Shown one piece after another: positions 57,630 through 64,000 of a stretch of DNA of 64,000 bases. Origin of the DNA: CAVUAT01 sp963739545. GTDB taxonomy: Bacteria; Actinomycetota; Thermoleophilia; Solirubrobacterales; 70-9. The stretch is from assembly GCA_963739545.1 (NCBI GenBank), contig CAVUAT010000014.1:1302001-1366000 (forward strand), written 5' to 3'. Both the position numbers and the translations under genes were made by a program. Position 1 is the stretch's first letter, and each line of letters starts with the position of its first letter. The notes under the pieces were generated by a model, which worked only from the letters and a program-made list of their open reading frames with translations, had not been told where the DNA came from and did no database searches.

Positions 57630-58751
57630 ATGGAAGGTCCCACGAGATGGGCTCGCGCCACGGCGCTCGGTTTTGCGGTGGCCGTTCTCGGCCTCGGCGC
57701 CGTCGCCTGCAGCAGCGATGACGACGACGACGGCGGAGGCGACAGCGGTGGTGGTGGCGGCAAGGTTGCACTGCTCCTGCCGGAATCGCAGACGACTAGG
57801 TACGAGGCACACGACCGTCCGGAGTTCGAGGCTGCCCTCAGCGAGGAATGCCCCGACTGCGAGCTGATCTACAGCAACGCGGATCAGGACACGGCCAAGC
57901 AGCAGCAGCAGGTCGAGGCGGCCCTGACCGAAGGGGTTGACGTGATGGTTCTCGACCCGGTTGACTCGGCGTCCGCCGCCGGCCTGGCGGACCAGGCCCA
58001 GGCTCAGGACGTTCCGGTCATCAGCTACGACCGCCTGATCACCGACACTGACGCGATCGACTACTACGTGTCGTTCGACAACGTGAAGGTGGGTGAGCTG
58101 CAGGGCCAGGCCCTCGTCGACAAGCTCGCCGCTGACGGCAACCCGACGGGACCGATCGTGAAGATCAACGGGTCCCCGACGGACAACAACGCGACGCTGT
58201 TCGGCCAGGGTGCTCAGTCGAAGTTCGACGAGGCCGGGGTTGAGATCGCTCAGGAGTACGACACGCCTGACTGGCTGCCCGAGAAGGCCCAGCAGGAGAT
58301 GGACCAGGCGATCACCGCCCTCGGCAACGACGGGTTCGCCGGCGTCTACGCGATGAACGACGGCACGGCCGGCGGAGCCATCGCGGCGATGAAGGGCGGC
58401 GGAGTCGACCCGAAGGTCGTTCCGGTCACCGGACAGGACGCAGAGCTGGAGGCGATCCAGCGCATCCTGGTCGGCGAGCAGTTCATGACGGTCTACAAGG
58501 CGACCAAGCTCGAGACGGCTGCGGCGGCGAAGCTCGCCTCCGCGCTCGCCCAGGGCGAGGAGGTGCCCGAGGGCCTGGTCAACGGTGAGACCGACAACGG
58601 CGCGGCGGCGATTCCGTCCGTGCTGGAGGAGCCGGTCGCCGTGACCATCGACAACATCAACGACACCGTCATCAAGGACGGTTATTGGACGGCCGCCGAC
58701 ATCTGCGTCGGCGACTACGCCGCGGCCTGCAAGACCGCCGGCATCGAGTAA
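57630..58751 (+). CDS. Sugar ABC transporter substrate-binding lipoprotein (XylF-like)
   Basis: 373 residues. Signal peptide ends LGAVAC, with Cys as lipid site, then an Asp/Gly-rich linker and a periplasmic-binding fold of the xylose/ribose class (VALLLPESQTTRYEAHDRPEFEAAL, DPVDSASAAGLADQA, VSFDNVKVGELQGQAL, GVYAMNDGTAGGAIAAM). AGGAGAGGAG precedes ATG 57630. Xylose is the likely ligand by resemblance, not proven. Operon with ATPase and permease. Confidence 0.9.
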   Translation: MEGPTRWARATALGFAVAVLGLGAVACSSDDDDDGGGDSGGGGGKVALLLPESQTTRYEAHDRPEFEAALSEECPDCELIYSNADQDTAKQQQQVEAALTEGVDVMVLDPVDSASAAGLADQAQAQDVPVISYDRLITDTDAIDYYVSFDNVKVGELQGQALVDKLAADGNPTGPIVKINGSPTDNNATLFGQGAQSKFDEAGVEIAQEYDTPDWLPEKAQQEMDQAITALGNDGFAGVYAMNDGTAGGAIAAMKGGGVDPKVVPVTGQDAELEAIQRILVGEQFMTVYKATKLETAAAAKLASALAQGEEVPEGLVNGETDNGAAAIPSVLEEPVAVTIDNINDTVIKDGYWTAADICVGDYAAACKTAGIE

Positions 58752-58795
58752 GTCAAAGCAAACCCCGTAACGCACGCGCGAGGAGAGGAGACACA

Positions 58796-59566
58796 GTGAG
58801 CACGACCAAGACCAACGGAGAGGGCTCACTGCCTCTCCTCGTGCTGCGCGGGGTCACAAAGGCCTTCGGGCCAGTGCAGGCCCTGAGCGGCGTCGATTTC
58901 GAGGTCAACCGGGGCGAAGTGGTCGCCCTGGTCGGCGACAACGGAGCCGGCAAGTCCACGCTGATCAAAGCGATGGACGGCGTGCAACCGGCCGACAGCG
59001 GCGAGATGTTCTTCGAGGGGCAACAGGTTCGCGTGCCCACGCCGAAGGCGGCCGTGAAGCTCGGCATCGCGACCGTCTTCCAGGACCTTGCGCTGTGCGA
59101 CAACCTGGACGTGGTCGCCAACCTGTTCCTGGGCCGCGAGGAGATCTCGGGCCCGGCGATGAATGAGACCCACATGGAGCAGCAGACGCTGAAGCTGCTC
59201 GACGAGCTGTCGGTCACGACCCTCGGCAGCGTCAGGACCGTGGTCGGGAGCCTGTCGGGCGGCCAGCGGCAGTCGGTCGCGATCGCCCGGTCGCTGCTCG
59301 GCGACGCGAAGGTCGTCCTGTTGGACGAGCCGACCGCCGCGCTGGGCGTCGCCCAGACCGAGCAGGTCCTGAAGCTGATCAAGCGCCTGCGCGAGCGCGA
59401 CCTGGGGGTGGTGGTGATCAGCCACAACCTCGTGGATGTTTTCGAGGTGGCGGACCGCATCGTGGTCCTGCGCCTGGGCCGCAACGCCGCGAGCTTCGAC
59501 GCCAAGAGCACCGAGCGTGAGGCCGTAGTAGGGGCGATCACCGGTGCCCACACCGAGACTGGTTAG
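58796..59566 (+). CDS. Sugar ABC transporter ATP-binding protein, single domain
   Basis: 256 residues. Walker A GDNGAGKST, signature SLSGGQRQSVAIAR, Walker B VVLLDEPTAALGV and H-loop ISHNL are intact. Unlike XylG, which has two ATPase domains in ~500 residues, this is one domain, so the importer must use a homodimer, as FrcA does. Start GTG 58796 with GGAGAGGAG. It lies 44 bp after the binding-protein stop. Confidence 0.93.
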   Translation: MSTTKTNGEGSLPLLVLRGVTKAFGPVQALSGVDFEVNRGEVVALVGDNGAGKSTLIKAMDGVQPADSGEMFFEGQQVRVPTPKAAVKLGIATVFQDLALCDNLDVVANLFLGREEISGPAMNETHMEQQTLKLLDELSVTTLGSVRTVVGSLSGGQRQSVAIARSLLGDAKVVLLDEPTAALGVAQTEQVLKLIKRLRERDLGVVVISHNLVDVFEVADRIVVLRLGRNAASFDAKSTEREAVVGAITGAHTETG

Positions 59567-59575
59567 GAGAGAGAG

Positions 59576-60784
59576 ATGGAGGCTGCAACCACGAAGGTGA
59601 AGGAGCTCGAGGATTCCGAGAAGCGCCCGGGCCTGCTCGGCCAGGTGGCCCGGGGCGAGCTGGGATCGCTTCGCGTGCTCGTCGTGCTGGTGGTGATCTG
59701 GGCCATCTTCCAGATCGCCAACGACCGGTTCCTGACGTCGATCAACCTGACGAACCTGACGCTGCAGATCGCTGCGGTCGGGACGATCTCGGTCGGGGTG
59801 GTGCTCGTACTGCTGCTGGGCGAGATCGATCTCTCCGTCGGTGCGGTCAGCGGCCTCGCGGCCGCGGTGATGGCCGTGCTCAACATCAAGGAGGGGTGGT
59901 CGCCGGAATTGGCGATCCTCGCCGGCCTTCTCGTCGGTGCCGCGATCGGGCTCTTCAACGGCGTGATGGTCACCTACGTCGGAATCCCATCGTTCGTCGT
60001 GACGCTTGCGGGACTGCTCGCGTGGCAAGGGGCACTGCTTGCTGTGCTGGGCGACACCGGCACCGTCAACCTGGGAGACAGCACGATCACCGACCTGGCG
60101 GGCACATTCTTCGAGCCGATCGTCGGCTGGGTCCTCGCCATCGCCGTGACCGCCGGCACCTTCGGGTTCGGCATGCTCTCCCGGCGCCGACGCGAGCAAG
60201 CCGGGCTCCCCAACCCGCCGCTGGCGGGGCTCATCGTCCGCACGGTGCTGGTCGGCCTCGGTTCGTTCGCGGCCGTCGCAGTACTGGCCGACAACCGGGG
60301 CATCCCGCTCGCGCCGCTCATCCTCGTCGGGTTCTGCAGCATTTTCGCCTTCGTCCTGACCAAGACCCCGTTCGGGCGCCACATCTACTCGGTCGGCGGC
60401 AACGCCGAGGCTACGCGCAGGGCGGGGATCAACGTCAACGGCGTTCGCATCGCCGTGTTCACCCTCGCCTCGACGATGGCGGCCGCGGGCGGCATCCTCG
60501 CAGCGTCCCGCCTGCTCGCTGTGAACCAGGCGTCCGGTTCGGGCGACCTGCTGCTGTTGGCGATCGCGGGCCCCGTCATCGCGGGAGTGAGCCTGTTCGG
60601 AGGGCGAGGCACCGTGTGGGCGGCGCTTCTGGGCGCCCTCGTCATCGGGTCGATTTCGAACGGGATGGACTTGCTCGGCCTCGAGTCCTCGGTCAAGTAC
60701 ATGATCACCGGCGGCGTCCTGCTCATCGCCGTCACGATCGACGCGCTGACCAGGCGCCAGCGCCAGCAGGCTCAGTTCACCTGA
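59576..60784 (+). CDS. Sugar ABC transporter permease (XylH-like)
   Basis: 402-residue integral membrane protein with about ten helices. LLLGEIDLSVGAVSGLAAAVMAVL and GIPSFVVTLAGLLAWQG are characteristic of xylose/ribose-type permeases, and SVGGNAEATRRAGINV is the coupling loop for the ATPase. A hydrophilic loop in the middle (SRRRREQAGLPNPP) is typical of XylH. AGGAGAGAG lies before ATG 59576. It overlaps the convergent Gfo/Idh gene by 8 bp. Confidence 0.92.
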   Translation: MEAATTKVKELEDSEKRPGLLGQVARGELGSLRVLVVLVVIWAIFQIANDRFLTSINLTNLTLQIAAVGTISVGVVLVLLLGEIDLSVGAVSGLAAAVMAVLNIKEGWSPELAILAGLLVGAAIGLFNGVMVTYVGIPSFVVTLAGLLAWQGALLAVLGDTGTVNLGDSTITDLAGTFFEPIVGWVLAIAVTAGTFGFGMLSRRRREQAGLPNPPLAGLIVRTVLVGLGSFAAVAVLADNRGIPLAPLILVGFCSIFAFVLTKTPFGRHIYSVGGNAEATRRAGINVNGVRIAVFTLASTMAAAGGILAASRLLAVNQASGSGDLLLLAIAGPVIAGVSLFGGRGTVWAALLGALVIGSISNGMDLLGLESSVKYMITGGVLLIAVTIDALTRRQRQQAQFT

Positions 60785-61856
60785 TCGGCGGTCGCTCGAT
60801 GGTGCCGCCCTCCGCGCTACGGCGGGCGGCATCGAGCACCGCGAGGACCGCCACCGCGTCGACGGGGTCGACGGGGGGTGGGCCGCCGCTTCGGAGGGCC
60901 CGCTCGAGCCCTGAGTAGAAGGCCGGCCAGTCGCCTCGCTCGCTCTCGATCAATTCGCTGCGGGGCCCGTCGGCGAAGACCCCCCACGACTCCCTGGGCT
61001 CCACCCCCCACGGTTCCGCGCCTCCCGGGCGCCTCCCCGCGCGCAGCTCGGCCTCCTGCGAGTCGAGTCCGGCCACGACGTAGGCGCCCCGCTCCCCGAG
61101 CACCCGTTGCCGGGGACCGGGCGCAGCCGCGACCACCGACGCCCAGATGTGGCTCTCGACTCCCGATTCGTGATGGATCGCGAGGAACGCGTCGTCGTCT
61201 CCGCGGCCGCCGCGGCGATGGGCGATCTCGGCGTAGACGGATGCGGCCGGGCCGTGCAGCTGGACGACCTGGTCGACCAGGTGCGGTCCCAGGTCGAGCA
61301 GCACTCCGCCGCCGTCGGCGGGCGCGGTGTCCTCGCGCCACGCGCCGCCGTCCGCGAGGGAGGGGCGCCAACGCTCGAAGCGCGACTCGTGCCGCGTCAC
61401 CGGCCCGAGCCGCCCTTCGGCGAGCAGGCGGGCGATCGTCAGGTGGTCTGAGTCCCACCGGCGGTTCAGGAACACCGTCAGCATCACTCCCGTCCTCTCG
61501 GCGCGCTCTGCGACCGCCGCGGCGCTCGGAGCGTCGGGGGCAAGCGGCTTGTCGACGACGACCGGGAGGCCCGCGTCTATCATTCGCTCGGCCAGATCGG
61601 CGTGGGTCGCGTTCGGAGTCGCCACGACGACGAAGTCGTGCTCGTCGCTGCGCCTGAACACCTCGCCGGCGTCGGCCACCACGTCGGCATCGGGGTGGTT
61701 CGCCCGCGCCTCGGCGGCTCGCTCGGGGTTCCCCGTGACGATGGTTGCGACCGTGAGGCCGGCGGTTGAATCGATCAGGGGCGCATGGAACACCGAGCCC
61801 GCGAGGCCGAACCCGATCACCGCCCCGCGCAGCTCGTCGCCCTGCGGAGCGCTCAC
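60777..61856 (-). CDS. Gfo/Idh/MocA family oxidoreductase
   Basis: 359 residues, N-terminal NAD(P) domain (GAVIGFGLAGSVFHAP), the family Lys in VVVDKPLAPD (the EKP motif varies to DKP), and C-terminal alpha/beta domain with LDLGPHLVDQVVQLHGP, containing the usual catalytic His. Likely acts on a sugar or inositol derivative, in keeping with the nearby sugar importer. It starts 7 nt after the FprA-like stop and is its operon partner. Confidence 0.88.
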   Translation of the reverse strand: MSAPQGDELRGAVIGFGLAGSVFHAPLIDSTAGLTVATIVTGNPERAAEARANHPDADVVADAGEVFRRSDEHDFVVVATPNATHADLAERMIDAGLPVVVDKPLAPDAPSAAAVAERAERTGVMLTVFLNRRWDSDHLTIARLLAEGRLGPVTRHESRFERWRPSLADGGAWREDTAPADGGGVLLDLGPHLVDQVVQLHGPAASVYAEIAHRRGGRGDDDAFLAIHHESGVESHIWASVVAAAPGPRQRVLGERGAYVVAGLDSQEAELRAGRRPGGAEPWGVEPRESWGVFADGPRSELIESERGDWPAFYSGLERALRSGGPPPVDPVDAVAVLAVLDAARRSAEGGTIERPPIR

Positions 61857-61863
61857 GACCAGG

Positions 61864-63273
61864 TCAGCCCGAGACGGTGGTTCTCGCCGCCTCGACCATC
61901 TCCTCGATCGAGCAGAACTTGACCCGCGGGCGGCCGTGTTGCTCTCCGGCGGCGACCTCGGCGGCGTCGATCGCCTTCCAGCCCTCGTATGTGACGTGGT
62001 CGGGGGCCCGCTCGGCGACCAGCGCCTCGATCTCCTCGGCCGCCGCGAGGGCGGCCGGTTCGGGGATGGCCCCGGACTCGAGGTCGGCGAGCACGCTCGC
62101 GACGGTCCCTGAGGCGTCCTTCTTGTTCGTCCCGATCACGCCTGAGGGGCCGCGCTTGATCCACCCGACCGCGTAGAGGCCCGGGACCTGGGCGCCCGCG
62201 GGGTCGCTGACGCGGCCGGCCTCGTTCGGGACGAGGCCGCGGTCGGGGTCGAAGGGCATGCCGTCGTCGAGGGGCTCGCCGCGGTAGCCGATCGAGCGCA
62301 GCACCAGGCCGCATTCGATCGTCTCGCGCTCGCCCGAGTCGGAGGCGCGGATCGAGCTGCCCTCCCCGGTGAGCTCGTTGTGGCCGACGACGATGCCCTC
62401 GACCTTGCCGTCCCCCACGATCTCGACCGGCGAGCAGCAGAAGCGCAGCACGATCCGCTGCTCCTTGCCCTCGTGCGCCCGGCTGGAGAACTCGGTGAAG
62501 ATCTCGACGTTTCGGCGGTTGGTCGGGTCGCAGTCGGGGGAGTCGACCCAGGCGCGGCTGGCGGGGTCGAGGTCCATGTCGGCGGGATCGATCACGACGT
62601 CGGCTCGGGTCATCTCGCCGAGCTCGCGCACCTCGGGGTTGGTGAACGCCGCCTGCGCGGGGCCGCGGCGCCCGAGCACGACGATCTCCTTGACGCCGCT
62701 TCGGGCGAGCGCCTCGATCGCGTGGTCAGCGGTGTCGGTGGTCTCGAGCTCTGAGCGCGGTAGGGCGAGCATCCGGGCGACGTCGGCTGCGACGTTGCCG
62801 TTGCCGATCACGACAACGCGCTCGTGGGAGAGGTCGAACTCGCGCTCGGCGAAGTCGGGATGGGCGTTGTACCAGTTGACGAACTCGGTGGCCGAGTAGC
62901 TCCCCGGAAGCTCCTCGCCCGGGATCCCGAGCTTTCGGTCAGTGGCGGTGCCGTAGGCGAAGACGACTGCGTGATAGCGCTCGCGCAGCTCGGTGACCGA
63001 GATGTCGCGGCCGATCTCGACGTTTCCGAAGAAGCGAAAGCCCGGCCGTGCGGCCGTCTTCTCGTAGACGCGGATCACCGACTTGATTTTCGGGTGGTCG
63101 GGGGCGACGCCCGCGCGCACCAGGCCGAAGGGGGTCGGCAGCTTGTCGAACATGTCGACCTCGACCGCCGTCTCCTCGGGCTTCATCAGGTGCTCGGCCG
63201 TGTAGAAACCGGCCGGCCCGGAGCCGACGATGGCCACTCGCAGGGGGTTTTCCTCGGTTCCGAGCGCGCTCAC
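61864..63273 (-). CDS. Ferredoxin-NADP+ reductase, FprA/adrenodoxin-reductase type
   Basis: 469-residue FAD and NADP enzyme passing electrons to ferredoxins, which can supply P450s. FAD loop VAIVGSGPAGFYTAEHLMK, then KLPTPFGLVRAGVAPDHPKIK, NADP loop VIGNGNVAADVARML, and C-terminal GWIKRGPSGVIGTNKKDA, all as in FprA and adrenodoxin reductase. It is the only P450-type reductase in the window. GTG 63273 follows TACCCT (63291-63286) by 12 nt, a little far for leaderless initiation. Confidence 0.92.
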   Translation of the reverse strand: MSALGTEENPLRVAIVGSGPAGFYTAEHLMKPEETAVEVDMFDKLPTPFGLVRAGVAPDHPKIKSVIRVYEKTAARPGFRFFGNVEIGRDISVTELRERYHAVVFAYGTATDRKLGIPGEELPGSYSATEFVNWYNAHPDFAEREFDLSHERVVVIGNGNVAADVARMLALPRSELETTDTADHAIEALARSGVKEIVVLGRRGPAQAAFTNPEVRELGEMTRADVVIDPADMDLDPASRAWVDSPDCDPTNRRNVEIFTEFSSRAHEGKEQRIVLRFCCSPVEIVGDGKVEGIVVGHNELTGEGSSIRASDSGERETIECGLVLRSIGYRGEPLDDGMPFDPDRGLVPNEAGRVSDPAGAQVPGLYAVGWIKRGPSGVIGTNKKDASGTVASVLADLESGAIPEPAALAAAEEIEALVAERAPDHVTYEGWKAIDAAEVAAGEQHGRPRVKFCSIEEMVEAARTTVSG

Positions 63274-63307
63274 GGTCGAGCGCGAAGGGTAGCCCGAGGG
63301 GCTCGGC

Positions 63308-63691
63308 TCAGTCGCCGGCGCTGGGGCTGACGACGCCGACCATGTTGCCCTCCGGGTCGTTGAAGAGCCCGACGGTGAGGCCCTCCATCGGCTCGGCTGG
63401 CCCCATCACCCGCTCGCCGCCGAGCTCCTCGGCCCTGACGAGGGCGGCCTCGATGTCCGGTGCGTAGACATAGAACGTCAGGTGCTTCTCGCCCATCGGG
63501 TGCGTCCCTATGCCGCCGCCGATCCCCTCGCCGTTCTCGCCGAGGTTCTTCTCGCGGTCAACACTCGCGTATTCGATCTCGGTCCTCGCCTCCGGCTTCT
63601 CGAACTCCCAGCCGAACATCTCGCTGTAGAACGACTGCAGCGCCTTCCCGTCTTCGCCCATCACCTCGAAATGCATCACCGGCTGTCCCAT
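63308..63691 (-). CDS. VOC family protein
   Basis: 127-residue betaalphabetabetabeta protein: VMHFEVMGEDGKALQSFYSEMFGWEF at the N-terminus, then LTFYVYAPDIEAALVRAEELGG and LFNDPEGNMVGVV. Resembles glyoxalase-like subunits without known substrate. GAGGAGG lies 5 nt before ATG 63691. Two VOC genes in tandem (see 63.7 kb) suggest duplication. Confidence 0.87.
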   Translation of the reverse strand: MGQPVMHFEVMGEDGKALQSFYSEMFGWEFEKPEARTEIEYASVDREKNLGENGEGIGGGIGTHPMGEKHLTFYVYAPDIEAALVRAEELGGERVMGPAEPMEGLTVGLFNDPEGNMVGVVSPSAGD

Positions 63692-63739
63692 CAGTTCCTC
63701 CTCATCGTGTCGTTCGTTTCAGGTGCCCCTCCCGCAACG

Positions 63740-64000
63740 TCAGTCGAACTGGTTCAGCGCGTGCGTGTTCCCGTCGGGGTCGCGGAAGAACGCGACCTTG
63801 CCGCCGTCGAACTCGATGATCCCCTTCTCGTTCGTGCCGCCGGGCCCATCCTCGTCGGTGTACTGCTCGAACGTGACCCCGTTTGCGATCAGCTCGTCGA
63901 CGGTGGCCTCGAGGTCGTCCACGGCCCAGCCGGCCATGGTGGCGGTCGACTTGCCCGCGTGGTCCGGGGACAGGTAGACACTGAACGCAGTGCCGTTGCC
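63740..64000 (-). CDS. VOC family protein, C-terminal part
   Basis: The last 86 residues of a VOC domain run into the right edge: segments KSTATMAGWAVDDLEATVDEL, GVTFEQY, GIIEFDGGKVAFFRDPDGN. The reading frame is open to the end of the window, so the start is outside. It lies upstream of, and probably in operon with, the VOC gene at 63.3-63.7 kb. Confidence 0.8.
   Translation of the reverse strand, partial: GNGTAFSVYLSPDHAGKSTATMAGWAVDDLEATVDELIANGVTFEQYTDEDGPGGTNEKGIIEFDGGKVAFFRDPDGNTHALNQFD

Noticed and set aside
58826..60832. 668-codon minus-strand frame opposite the ABC transporter
   Set aside because: Antisense of ATPase and permease genes; His/Asp/Arg-rich low-complexity product.

Overview
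The window is about 70% GC, densely packed, with many GTG starts, 1-4 bp gene overlaps and G/C-ending codons. Marker families include a stand-alone biotin carrier of the mycobacterial TB7.3 type, an RskA-like anti-sigma factor, the DUF4235/holin-like/DUF3618 membrane trio, and MMPL and EmrB/QacA-like exporters. Together these point to an actinobacterium. My best guess is Thermoleophilia (Solirubrobacterales), inferred from overall resemblance and not proven by any single gene. I saw no rRNA, tRNA, insertion sequence, prophage or CRISPR array.

Layout. 0-6.2 kb: biotin synthesis (bioB-bioF-bioD on minus; bioA cut by the left edge), split by a MarR-exporter pair and a SnoaL-like gene. 6.2-12.7 kb: secreted GH3-like protein, first MMPL transporter, crotonase, biotin carrier, glycosyltransferase, ECF sigma/anti-sigma pair. 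12.9-16.1 kb: exported two-repeat protein, two acidic disordered proteins behind a SigB-like promoter, glycerol kinase. 16.1-23.8 kb: acyltransferase, lactonase-like hydrolase, two SDRs, DMT permease, CAP protein and small enzymes. 23.8-29.1 kb: unusual MFS transporter, second MMPL, acyl-CoA dehydrogenase. 29-32.5 kb: response regulator and a YCII-YCII-ECF42 sigma operon. 32.6-40.8 kb: acyl-CoA dehydrogenase, two P450s, a GGDEF/HD-GYP protein, third MMPL. 40.9-47.3 kb: a compact acyl-CoA operon (crotonase, carboxylase beta, BKACE, OsmC, CoA-transferase/racemase, MerR, methyltransferase). 47.3-53.3 kb: MscS channel, then a nitrilase-TetR-hydrolase-membrane trio operon, and DegV. 53.4-56.2 kb: epimerase, thioredoxin-fold protein and A-type Fe-S carrier, facing BolA, CGFS glutaredoxin and a lipoprotein. 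56.3-60.8 kb: ROK regulator and a xylose-type ABC importer. 60.8-64 kb: Gfo/Idh oxidoreductase, FprA-like reductase, two VOC proteins, the last cut by the right edge.

Two signals run across the window. First, about two dozen genes have a TANNNT-like -10 hexamer ending 6-10 nt before the start codon and no Shine-Dalgarno sequence, which indicates widespread leaderless transcription and fixes several start codons. Second, several regulators have recognisable candidate operators. The clearest is a 17-bp element filling the -35/-10 spacer of the ROK gene and repeated with one gap before the ABC importer. The TetR gene of the nitrilase operon also has a palindrome on its operon's -10.

The general biology is a soil-type heterotroph with much acyl-CoA and lipid metabolism, biotin-dependent carboxylation, export of hydrophobic compounds and sugar uptake. 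No single dramatic new system stands out. The most unusual items are the acyl-CoA operon, the BolA/CGFS cluster, the ECF42 gene without a canonical start codon, and a 20-bp tandem duplication over the start of an acyltransferase gene.
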